Shown: piece by piece, positions 31,447 through 38,150 of the stretch
Position numbering within the stretch: the stretch's first letter is position 1
Layout of the letters: each line of letters starts with the position of its first letter
The notes under the pieces: generated by a model
Database searches by the model: none
The model's input: only the letters and a program-made list of their open reading frames with translations
What the model was told of the DNA's origin: nothing
Assembly (NCBI GenBank): GCA_016213725.1
Contig: JACQZS010000067.1
Location: 1-38,150, forward strand
Direction: 5' to 3'
DNA length: 38,150 bases
From: Acidobacteriota bacterium
Lineage (GTDB): Bacteria > Acidobacteriota > Terriglobia > Bryobacterales > Bryobacteraceae
Position numbers and translations under genes: made by a program

Positions 31447-34215
31447 ATGCAATTCTGGGATTCATTGCGTCATCGCCTCGTCCGTGTCCTGTCTGTCACT
31501 GCGTTATTAGGAGCAATAGCCACCGTCGCCCCAGCGTCTGCGCAAACGCCCGCCTCTGCACCCATCGTCACGGATCAGGCCGGTCTGGCCACCAGCGAGC
31601 AGTTTGGATTTCCTAATCAGTGGAAGCTTACTGACCGTGGCGACGTCTTGTTCACCTCCGGATTCAATACGGCCCTATTCCGCTGGAATCAGGCCTCCGG
31701 CAATCGCGAGCGCCTCCTCCAAACCAACGACACTCTGGACAAGGTCCTCTCGCCCCTTCTTGTGGCGCTTCTGCCGCCCGGGATGTTCGTGGATCTTCCG
31801 GCTTTGTCTTTGAATGTTCACCCCTCCTCCGGCAAAACCGTCTTCGCGGTTTCAGTCGTAGAGGCGGGCGAGCCCGAACCTATTGGGATCCTCGTTCACG
31901 ATGGCGTATCCTATCGCCTCATCCTGGCGGACCTTGCCAACATTCTCCAGCAGGCTGTGAATTCAGCCGGCCGTGTCGCTGTGGCAGGTTATCCGGATGT
32001 CTTGGCCAACGGGCCGCTCCAGCTTTGGCTGGAAACGCCATCGGGCGACCTGAAACTACTCGCCCAGTTCGGCTCGCCCTCCCCGGCCGGTCTCGGCGGA
32101 ACGGTGAGCGACATTACCCTTCTCGGGATAACGGAAGCGGGGCGCGCCATCTATCTTCTCGCCATCAATGGGGGCTCCACGCCGCTGGCCGTTCTCTCCT
32201 CTGACGGAACCAATACCCAGGTGATAGTCAGGAGCAACGATCCGGTGGAAGCTGGCGGCCGCCTCAACCTGCGTCCAGGTGCTGCGAACTACATGGTGAA
32301 CGATGCAGGCGACGTTGCCTTCGCCTCCGACGCCAATGGCGGCCCTTCCGGCATCTGGCTCGCCAGCGCTTCGGCTGCTCCCGCTGCCGCCATCCGTCAG
32401 AACGATGCCACCGGCACGCCGCTGGGCGGGTCGTTCTCCGGAAGTCTCGTTCTGCGCGGCTTCAACAACGATGGTCAGGTTCTCTTCTCCTCCAACATCT
32501 CCGGAGGCTCATCGAACCTCGGTCTGTTCTTGAAAGATCGTGGTGCCTCCGCCAAGGTGATCTTCTCGCGAGGTCAGACCGCCGAAGCTCTGGGCAGGTT
32601 CGACGCGCCCATGCAGGCCTCGCTCAGCGCCAGCGGCAAAGTGGCGTTCCTCAGTTCACTCACCGGCTCTTCCTCGTCCGTCGCCTGGTTCCTCGGCGCC
32701 GCTGGTGCCGAGCCGGTCAAGATTGCGGCGGAAGGCGAAAAGTCCCCGTCCGGCGGCTGGATCGGTCTGACCGATAACAATCTGCCTGCTTTGATCAATG
32801 CCTCGGGTCAGGTCGTATTCGCGGTTGATCTGGTTGACACTGGCGCTGCCGCTCTTCTTTCTTGGACCGCAGACAGAGGCCTTGCCAACGTCGTAAGCCA
32901 TCTCGATACCCTGCCCTCGGGTGCCAACGAAGTCCTGCGCCCCCTGACTGGCAATTCCAATTTCCGCAGCGAAAGTGAAATCATCGTCCGCTCTTTGCGG
33001 GCCGGAGGGCGGGCCACCTATTACGCCGTCGATTCCACGGGTACGGGTGCATCCCGGAAGATTGTTGCCGAAGGCGACGAACTCCCGCAAGGAGGTGTTG
33101 GCTTGAGCTTTGGCGCCATGAGCCTCAACGCCAAGGGCGAAGCCCTCTTCCTCGCGCAGGTCCTCGCCCCCAGTCGATACCCCCTCACCACCCTCCTCGC
33201 CAACCGCCCGGATTCAGGACTCCAATCGATCATCAGCCTCGGCGACGACCTGCCGGGTGGAGGCAAGCTCCAAGGCTTCACTACACCCCAGCTGAACAGC
33301 CTCAGCCAGTTCGTCTTCACCGCGAATACTGACCTGCCCACTGGAAACCAGATGTACCTCGGCTCTCTCTATGGGCCTGTTCTGAAGCGCCTCGCTGGCA
33401 TGGGCGACCCCGTCGCCAACGCCGGCACCCAAACCGTTTCCAACGTCACCGGCAACCTCGCCTTCAGCGAAACAGGGTTGGTCGCCGTCCTGGGGACCAT
33501 CAGCGGCCCAAACCGGCCGGCGATCTTCGCCGTCAACCCGGATTCGACCGTCTCCAAGATCGCCGCTGCTGGCGACTCCGCCCCCTCGGGCACTTTTGGT
33601 GGATTCCCTCCGCAGTTGCGGATCAACTCAGATGGGAAAGTCGCCTTCGTCGGCAACTTCCCCGGCGGTCCGGGCGTCTTCGTCGGATCCGCCTCCAATC
33701 CGCCTCAGCCCGTGGCTCTGGGAGGTGCGGCCGCGCCCGGCTTGTCTGGCTTCAGGTTCGGAGGGTTCAATGCCCAATCTCTGAGCATCAACTCCAGCGG
33801 TCAGGTGGCGTTCTGGTCCGTCCTCTGCTGCGCGGCGCCGGCCAGCGGCTGGTTCGTTGGCACTCCAGGCGCCGAACCGAAGGCTCGCATTTACACCGGC
33901 CAGGCCCTTCCTGCCGGCGGTACTGCCGGCTTTGTCGCTTTCGCTGGGCGCACTGGGTTCCTTTCTGATTCCGGAGACCTGGCCGCCTACGTGGCCGAGG
34001 TCAACGGCAGCGACAAACAACCCCAAATCGTGATCTCGGACACCGACGCCAAACTCCGCCCACTTGCCGCAGGCGGCGAACAGGCGCCTGCCGGTCTTGG
34101 CATCCTCGGCAAGCCCAACCCCGTGATCTACCTCACTCCGGCAGGTCGCTTCATCTTCTCCTCGCTCCTGTCGAGTGGACCACCCAAGGCGGGCCTGTTT
34201 ACCAGCCTCCCTTGA
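31447..34215 (+). CDS. Large secreted tandem-repeat protein (NxxGxxxF type)
   Basis: A 922-aa exported protein: signal peptide about 1-33 (MQFWDSLRHRLVRVLSVTAL, cleavage near ASA-QT), then a long all-beta region built of degenerate repeats of about 65-75 residues. Each repeat is marked by 'N-x-x-G-x-V-x-F', for example INASGQVVFAVDL, LNAKGEALFLAQV, INSDGKVAFVGNF and INSSGQVAFWSVL. Each is followed by a block like GDxLPxGG (SLGDDLPGGGKLQGF). This is the 'choice-of-anchor tandem repeat NxxGxxAF' layout, probably a propeller or long beta solenoid. No C-terminal sorting motif is seen. ATG 31447 follows AGGAG. Function is unknown; adhesion or surface display is a guess. Confidence 0.85.
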   Translation: MQFWDSLRHRLVRVLSVTALLGAIATVAPASAQTPASAPIVTDQAGLATSEQFGFPNQWKLTDRGDVLFTSGFNTALFRWNQASGNRERLLQTNDTLDKVLSPLLVALLPPGMFVDLPALSLNVHPSSGKTVFAVSVVEAGEPEPIGILVHDGVSYRLILADLANILQQAVNSAGRVAVAGYPDVLANGPLQLWLETPSGDLKLLAQFGSPSPAGLGGTVSDITLLGITEAGRAIYLLAINGGSTPLAVLSSDGTNTQVIVRSNDPVEAGGRLNLRPGAANYMVNDAGDVAFASDANGGPSGIWLASASAAPAAAIRQNDATGTPLGGSFSGSLVLRGFNNDGQVLFSSNISGGSSNLGLFLKDRGASAKVIFSRGQTAEALGRFDAPMQASLSASGKVAFLSSLTGSSSSVAWFLGAAGAEPVKIAAEGEKSPSGGWIGLTDNNLPALINASGQVVFAVDLVDTGAAALLSWTADRGLANVVSHLDTLPSGANEVLRPLTGNSNFRSESEIIVRSLRAGGRATYYAVDSTGTGASRKIVAEGDELPQGGVGLSFGAMSLNAKGEALFLAQVLAPSRYPLTTLLANRPDSGLQSIISLGDDLPGGGKLQGFTTPQLNSLSQFVFTANTDLPTGNQMYLGSLYGPVLKRLAGMGDPVANAGTQTVSNVTGNLAFSETGLVAVLGTISGPNRPAIFAVNPDSTVSKIAAAGDSAPSGTFGGFPPQLRINSDGKVAFVGNFPGGPGVFVGSASNPPQPVALGGAAAPGLSGFRFGGFNAQSLSINSSGQVAFWSVLCCAAPASGWFVGTPGAEPKARIYTGQALPAGGTAGFVAFAGRTGFLSDSGDLAAYVAEVNGSDKQPQIVISDTDAKLRPLAAGGEQAPAGLGILGKPNPVIYLTPAGRFIFSSLLSSGPPKAGLFTSLP

Positions 34216-34251
34216 GGCTCCGGGCTGCTTGGCCGCCGTTTCCGGTCACCT

Positions 34252-34280
34252 GCTGTCCCACAAGCGGACAGTTGGTTTTC
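34252..34280 (+). terminator. Intrinsic terminator after the repeat-protein gene
   Basis: CTGTCC (34253-34258), a 7-nt loop CACAAGC and GGACAG (34266-34271), followed by TTGGTTTTC. A 6-bp stem with an extra G.U pair and an interrupted U-run; likely a moderate terminator for the gene ending at 34215. Confidence 0.5.
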
Positions 34281-34384
34281 TTCTGTAAACGCGACTTTCA
34301 CCAGCAAACCGTTTAGAATCAATGAGGCAGCCGTCCGCCATGACTTGGCAGGCGGCTTGCCCCTATTTTGGTTTGAGGTCTCAT

Positions 34385-35638
34385 ATGGATGTTCCCAGAG
34401 AAGGCGCAAGAAGAAAGAGAATGATTCGGCTGATCCTGTTCACGGTGGCAGCGATCATAGTCCTTTCGCTGACCACCTGGGGACTCTCCCGGATGAAGCC
34501 CGCCGCTCCCACGGTGGAAGGGTCCACCCTCTGGACCGACACTGTCAAGCGCGGCCCGATGCTTCGACAGGTACGCGGCCTCGGCACTCTGGTTCCCGAA
34601 GAGATCCTCTGGATTCCGGCAGTCAACGACGGCCGCGTGGACAAGATTCTGCTCCGCCCCGGCGCCCATGTCAGCGCCGGCACCATTCTCATGGTGCTCT
34701 CCAACCCCGAACTCGAACTCGCCGCCGAAGACCTCAAGTGGCAGGTCAAGGCCGCCGAAGCGAATCTAAAGGACCTGCGGGTGAAGCTCGAAACCAACAA
34801 GCTCGATCTGCGCGCCGCCGTGGCCCGCGTGGAGAGCGAATTCGTTCAAGCCAAGCTCAAGGCAGAACGCGACGAGGCGCTGGGCAAAGAGGGTCTAACC
34901 CCGGACCTCAACGTCCGCCTCTCCCGCGCGGCTTCAGAGGAAGCAGCTAAGCGATTTGAAATCGACAAGACCCGCCTCGAGATCAGCGCCACCGCCGCCG
35001 AAGCCCAGCTCGCAGCCCAGCAGGTCCAGATCGAAAAGCTTCGGGCCGCCTACCAGCTTAAGAAGGAGCAGGTCGATAACCTGAAGATCCGCGCCGGCGC
35101 CAACGGCGTGCTGCAGCAGGTGCCCGTTGAAGTTGGCCAGCGCCTTGCCGCCGGCACCATCCTGGCCAAGGTCGCTCAACCGGAAAAGCTGAAGGCGGAA
35201 GTGAAGATTCCCGAAACCCAGGCCAAGGACGTGATCATCGGCCAGGCCGCCCAGGTTGATACCCACAATGGCGTTATTCAGGGCCGTGTCTCCCGCATCG
35301 ATCCCGGCGCCGTGAACGGGAACGTCACCATCGACATCCGCCTCGAAGGGAACCTCCCGGCCGGCGCGCGCCCCGATCTCAGCGTTGACGGCACCGTCGA
35401 ACTCGAGCGCCTCACCGACGTCCTCTACGTCCAACGCCCCGTCTTCGGCCAGCCGAACAGCCTCGTCGGGCTCTTCAGGCTGAGTCCCGACGGCAAGGAA
35501 GCTTCCCGCGTTCAGGTCCGCATCGGCCGTGTCTCCGTGCAGACCGTTGAGATCCTCGATGGCTTGAAAATCGGCGATAAAGTCGTGCTTTCGGACATGT
35601 CCGCATGGGACGGGCACGATCGCCTCCGCTTGAACTAA
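34385..35638 (+). CDS. HlyD/MacA-type periplasmic adaptor
   Basis: A 417-aa membrane-fusion (adaptor) protein that links an inner-membrane exporter to the outer membrane. In order: one anchor helix 14-32 (IRLILFTVAAIIVLSLTTW), a biotinyl-lipoyl half (VDKILLRPGAHVSAGTILM), a long alpha-helical hairpin (about 115-235), the second lipoyl half (GVLQQVPVEVGQRLAAGTIL), a beta-barrel domain and a membrane-proximal end (KIGDKVVLSDMSAWDGHDRL). I chose ATG 34385 with GAGG upstream; an earlier ATG at 34322 is weaker. A lone -10-like TAGAAT (34314-34319) precedes it. First gene of the export operon; its partners are the next three genes. Confidence 0.9.
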   Translation: MDVPREGARRKRMIRLILFTVAAIIVLSLTTWGLSRMKPAAPTVEGSTLWTDTVKRGPMLRQVRGLGTLVPEEILWIPAVNDGRVDKILLRPGAHVSAGTILMVLSNPELELAAEDLKWQVKAAEANLKDLRVKLETNKLDLRAAVARVESEFVQAKLKAERDEALGKEGLTPDLNVRLSRAASEEAAKRFEIDKTRLEISATAAEAQLAAQQVQIEKLRAAYQLKKEQVDNLKIRAGANGVLQQVPVEVGQRLAAGTILAKVAQPEKLKAEVKIPETQAKDVIIGQAAQVDTHNGVIQGRVSRIDPGAVNGNVTIDIRLEGNLPAGARPDLSVDGTVELERLTDVLYVQRPVFGQPNSLVGLFRLSPDGKEASRVQVRIGRVSVQTVEILDGLKIGDKVVLSDMSAWDGHDRLRLN

Positions 35639-35662
35639 CAGTCCTTCTCAGGAGAATCGGCA

Positions 35663-36361
35663 ATGAGTGAACAGGCAATGATCCAGCTCGACAGCGTCAC
35701 CAAGGTCTTCACCACCGAGGACATTGAAACCCATGCGTTGTCAGGCATCCATCTCGAAATCAACAAAGGCGAGTACATCACCATCGCCGGTCCTTCCGGC
35801 TGCGGCAAGTCCACGCTGCTCGCCATTCTGGGTCTGCTCGATTCTCCTTCGGGTGGCCGCTACACCTTGAACGGCCACTCCGTGGAAGGCCTCAAACTGG
35901 CTGAGCGCGCTCGCATCCGCAACCGCGAAATTGGGTTCATCTTCCAGGCCTTCAACCTCATCGGCGACCTGACCGTTTACGAGAATGTCGAACTGCCGCT
36001 CACTTACCGCGGCATGGGTTCCGCCGAGCGCAAAAAGCGCGTGCACGATGCACTGGAGCGCGTCGGCATGTCCCACCGCGTCAAGCATTTTCCCGCCCAG
36101 CTCTCCGGCGGCCAGCAGCAGCGCGTCGCCGTCGCCCGCGCGCTGGTCGGCAGCCCGTCCATCCTGCTGGCTGACGAGCCTACCGGAAACCTCGACTCCG
36201 CCAATGGCGAGTCCGTCATGGAATTGCTCAGTGAACTGCATCGCGGGGGCGCCACCATCTGCATGGTGACTCACGACCCCCGTTACGCCAACCTGGCCCA
36301 GCGCACCATCCGCCTGTTTGACGGACGGATTGTGGAAGAGAGTGTAGGTACCATGTCATGA
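35663..36361 (+). CDS. MacB/LolD-type ABC transporter ATPase
   Basis: A 232-aa ATP-binding subunit of the MacB/LolD/FtsE class. Walker A GPSGCGKST (43-51), signature LSGGQQQR (147-154), Walker B ILLADEP with Asp171 and catalytic Glu172, and a switch His in VTHDPRYA are all intact. It should power the FtsX-type permease encoded at 36624. AGGAG precedes the ATG, and the last codons overlap the next gene by 4 nt (ATGA). Having a dedicated ATPase is unusual for a permease of the ADOP type, which are often 'orphan'. Confidence 0.95.
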   Translation: MSEQAMIQLDSVTKVFTTEDIETHALSGIHLEINKGEYITIAGPSGCGKSTLLAILGLLDSPSGGRYTLNGHSVEGLKLAERARIRNREIGFIFQAFNLIGDLTVYENVELPLTYRGMGSAERKKRVHDALERVGMSHRVKHFPAQLSGGQQQRVAVARALVGSPSILLADEPTGNLDSANGESVMELLSELHRGGATICMVTHDPRYANLAQRTIRLFDGRIVEESVGTMS

Positions 36362-36618
36362 AACAACTGCTTCGCTCCAATGCCGATGTCGTGGCCATCG
36401 TGTTGTTCGTGCTCCTGTTCGCCGGCAATCCCGAACCCAACGGCTTTCGGACATCGTTAATCCGCAACGCCGCCAGCTCAGTTCAGCACCTCCAGGTCAC
36501 CGCCCTCAATCTCGGAAATTGCGTCGAAAACACGGTGCGCGCTATCGAAAACCGCCTTCGCTTCGCAGACCGCCTTCCCTGCCGCTCGTTTGAATCCTTC
36601 TCGTCCGCCGTGGAGTAG
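36358..36618 (+). CDS. Small membrane protein inside the export operon
   Basis: An 86-aa protein with one hydrophobic segment near the N-terminus (about 9-23, VDVVAIVLFVLLFAG in pattern: MKQLLRSNADVVAIVLFVLL) and a soluble remainder of about 60 residues with two cysteines (Cys55 and Cys76 area). It starts in the stop of the ATPase (ATGA overlap) and ends 5 nt before the permease, so it is translated as part of the operon. I recognise no family. It could be an accessory subunit of the exporter or a regulatory peptide. The tight packing is the main support for it being real. Confidence 0.6.
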   Translation: MKQLLRSNADVVAIVLFVLLFAGNPEPNGFRTSLIRNAASSVQHLQVTALNLGNCVENTVRAIENRLRFADRLPCRSFESFSSAVE

Positions 36619-36623
36619 GCGCC

Positions 36624-38150
36624 ATGGCCGGCATGCGCGAAGACTTGCGGATCGCTTGGCGACGCCTCATCGGGCGACCCGCCGCCACTTTCGCCGCGAT
36701 CGCCGCTCTGGCCCTCGGCATCGGTTTCAGTACGGCCAACTACTCCGTGGCCGATGCGCTCCTTTTTCACCCGCTACCCATTCCCGACATCAGCCGGGTT
36801 CTCGTCGTCGGCATGCGCAGTGAGGGCAAGCCGAAGGATTTCCGTTCCGTCCCGGCTGCCGACTACTTCCAATGGGCTTCCTCCGCCCGCACCGTATCCG
36901 CCGTCGCCGCCGACCGCCTCTGGTACTCCACCCTCACCGGTTCCGGCGAACCGCTGCAGGTGACCGGCGCCCGCGTCACCGCCTCCTTCTTCGACGTCAT
37001 GCAGATCCGGCCCGCCCTCGGGCGCTTCTTCGACACCCGCGAAGAGGCGCCTGGTGAAGACGACTCCGTCCTGCTCAGCCACCGCTTCTGGGTACGCCAA
37101 TTTGCCGCCGACGCGGCCATCGTCGGCCGCACCATCGAGCTCAGCGGCCGCAAGTTCACGGTCCTGGGCGTTCTGCCCCAAGGCTTCAACTATCCGCGCG
37201 CGGCGGATTTCCTTGTTCCTCTCGCCCTTACGCCCGCGGCCCGGGCAGACGCCGGGTCTTTCTACTTGAAAGTCTCTGCCCGTCTCCGGGATGGCGCCTC
37301 AATTGAGCAGGCCCGCGAGGAGTTCTCCTCTTTCGCGCGGGCCGCCGCAGCTCAATATCCTGACTCCCACACCCGTGTCACCACCAGTGTCGTGCCCATC
37401 CGCGAACGTGCCTCGGGTGATCACGCGCCCGGCTACACCCGCATCATGATCGTGGCCGTGCTCTTCCTGCTCCTCATCGCCTGTCTCAACGTGGCCAATC
37501 TGCAACTGGCGCGCATCGTCTCCCGCAGCCGCGAAATGGCCGTTCGCGCGGCCCTCGGAGCCTCCCGCTTCCGAATCGCCCGCCAGGTGCTGGTGGAAGG
37601 ACTGCTGCTCTCCGCCGCCGGAGCCGGCCTCGGCGTTGTATTGGCCTCCTGGGTTCTCGACTTCATCCGCGCCTCCATGCCGCCCGAGGTAGAGCGGTTC
37701 CTCCCCGGCTGGCGCCAACTGGGCATCAATCAGCTCGTTCTCTTTTGGACCGTCGTCACGGCCCTTGCCGCCGGCTTCTTCTCCTCGCTCGCGCCAGTCT
37801 TCTGGCTGAACCGCATTCCGGTCGCGGGATCCCTCCACGAAGCCGGCCGAGCTTCCACCTCCGGACTCTCCCGCCAGCGCCTCCGCACCGGCTTGGTGGT
37901 CTTTGAGGCCGTGCTCGCCGTCGTGCTCCTCATCGGAGCGGGTCTCATGGTGCGCAGTTTCCAGGCCATCGGTTCCGTGGCCGTCGCCTTTGATCCGGAA
38001 AAGGCGCTCACCTTCCGGCTCTCTCTGCCGGAAGCCCGCTACTCCGGCACTGCCGCCGCCGCCCGCTTTCAGCAGGCGCTAATCGAGAATCTCCAGGCCC
38101 TGCCCGGTGTCCGCCATGCCGCGTTGGTCTCCAACTTGCCTGGCTCCGGC
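36624..38150 (+). CDS. ADOP-type ABC permease (3' end outside window)
   Basis: The first 509 codons of an FtsX/MacB-type permease; the frame is open through the right edge. The start ATG 36624 gives MAGMREDLRIAWRRLIGRPA and then the first helix (TFAAIAALALGIGFSTANYS). A periplasmic MacB_PCD-like domain follows (about 55-250), then FtsX helices (about 270-295, 'RIMIVAVLFLLLIACLNVAN'), with the family loop 'RAALGASRFRIARQ', more helices to about 440, and the start of a second periplasmic domain ('LPGVRHAALVSNLPGSG' at the end). Its layout is the same as the permease at the left edge. Unlike that gene it has a strong C preference at third positions. It completes a MacAB-like export operon. Confidence 0.92.
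   Translation, partial: MAGMREDLRIAWRRLIGRPAATFAAIAALALGIGFSTANYSVADALLFHPLPIPDISRVLVVGMRSEGKPKDFRSVPAADYFQWASSARTVSAVAADRLWYSTLTGSGEPLQVTGARVTASFFDVMQIRPALGRFFDTREEAPGEDDSVLLSHRFWVRQFAADAAIVGRTIELSGRKFTVLGVLPQGFNYPRAADFLVPLALTPAARADAGSFYLKVSARLRDGASIEQAREEFSSFARAAAAQYPDSHTRVTTSVVPIRERASGDHAPGYTRIMIVAVLFLLLIACLNVANLQLARIVSRSREMAVRAALGASRFRIARQVLVEGLLLSAAGAGLGVVLASWVLDFIRASMPPEVERFLPGWRQLGINQLVLFWTVVTALAAGFFSSLAPVFWLNRIPVAGSLHEAGRASTSGLSRQRLRTGLVVFEAVLAVVLLIGAGLMVRSFQAIGSVAVAFDPEKALTFRLSLPEARYSGTAAAARFQQALIENLQALPGVRHAALVSNLPGSG

Noticed and set aside
1-38150. CRISPR arrays, insertion sequences, prophage or tRNA genes
   Set aside because: No regularly spaced repeats, transposase or integrase motifs, or cloverleaf-like sequences were found on reading both strands.

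Overview
The window looks like chromosomal DNA of an acidobacterium, probably of the Solibacter/Bryobacter group. The evidence is GC-rich DNA (about 60-65% by eye), FtsX-type 'ADOP' permeases at both ends, many twin-arginine or signal-peptide leaders on sugar enzymes, and a giant secreted NxxGxxxF-repeat protein. This placement is inferred from gene content only; there is no rRNA, tRNA, CRISPR array, transposase or phage gene in the window.

Layout. (1) 1-5439: the end of an ADOP permease, then on the minus strand an Asp-box sialidase-like secreted protein, a 64-aa acidic protein and an AsmA-like protein. (2) 5488-8586: a dihydrodipicolinate-synthase-family aldolase/lyase, a two-BON-domain secreted protein, the 23S rRNA pseudouridine synthase RluE and a bacteriohemerythrin. 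(3) 8692-11834: two tiny exported single-heme proteins, each with a recognisable promoter and together closed by a very strong terminator, then an NfrB-like glycosyltransferase with a C-terminal MshEN-type domain, and a LuxR-type regulator facing it. (4) 11866-15839: a class I aminotransferase, then an overlapping operon of ECF sigma factor, zinc-type anti-sigma factor, secreted protein and small protein. (5) 15836-19126: a tightly packed minus-strand operon of a DUF4380-like secreted protein, an alpha/beta hydrolase, PyrD and RidA. (6) 19284-22354: a hybrid histidine kinase and a PLP decarboxylase. (7) 22420-31294: a carbohydrate and secondary-metabolism block with a Gfo/Idh/MocA oxidoreductase, ADP-ribosylglycohydrolase, UxuA-like mannonate dehydratase, ThDP enzyme, acetyl-xylan-esterase-like hydrolase, aldo/keto reductase and amidase lipoprotein. 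(8) 31447-34215: the NxxGxxxF-repeat protein. (9) 34385-38150: a MacAB-like export operon (adaptor, ATPase, small membrane protein, ADOP permease) that runs off the window.

How they work together: the clearest functional units are the sigma/anti-sigma operon, the MacAB-like operon and the carbohydrate block, in which several enzymes carry twin-arginine leaders and so may act outside the cytoplasm. The most unusual large-scale signal is base composition. The + strand is G-rich on the left and C-rich on the right whichever strand the genes lie on, with a crossover near 16-22 kb, as expected at a replication terminus or a rearrangement junction. The most unusual small-scale signals are a palindromic bidirectional -10 element between two divergent genes, a hairpin at the predicted 5' end of a mini-cytochrome mRNA, and a terminator that overlaps one possible start of the NfrB-like gene.
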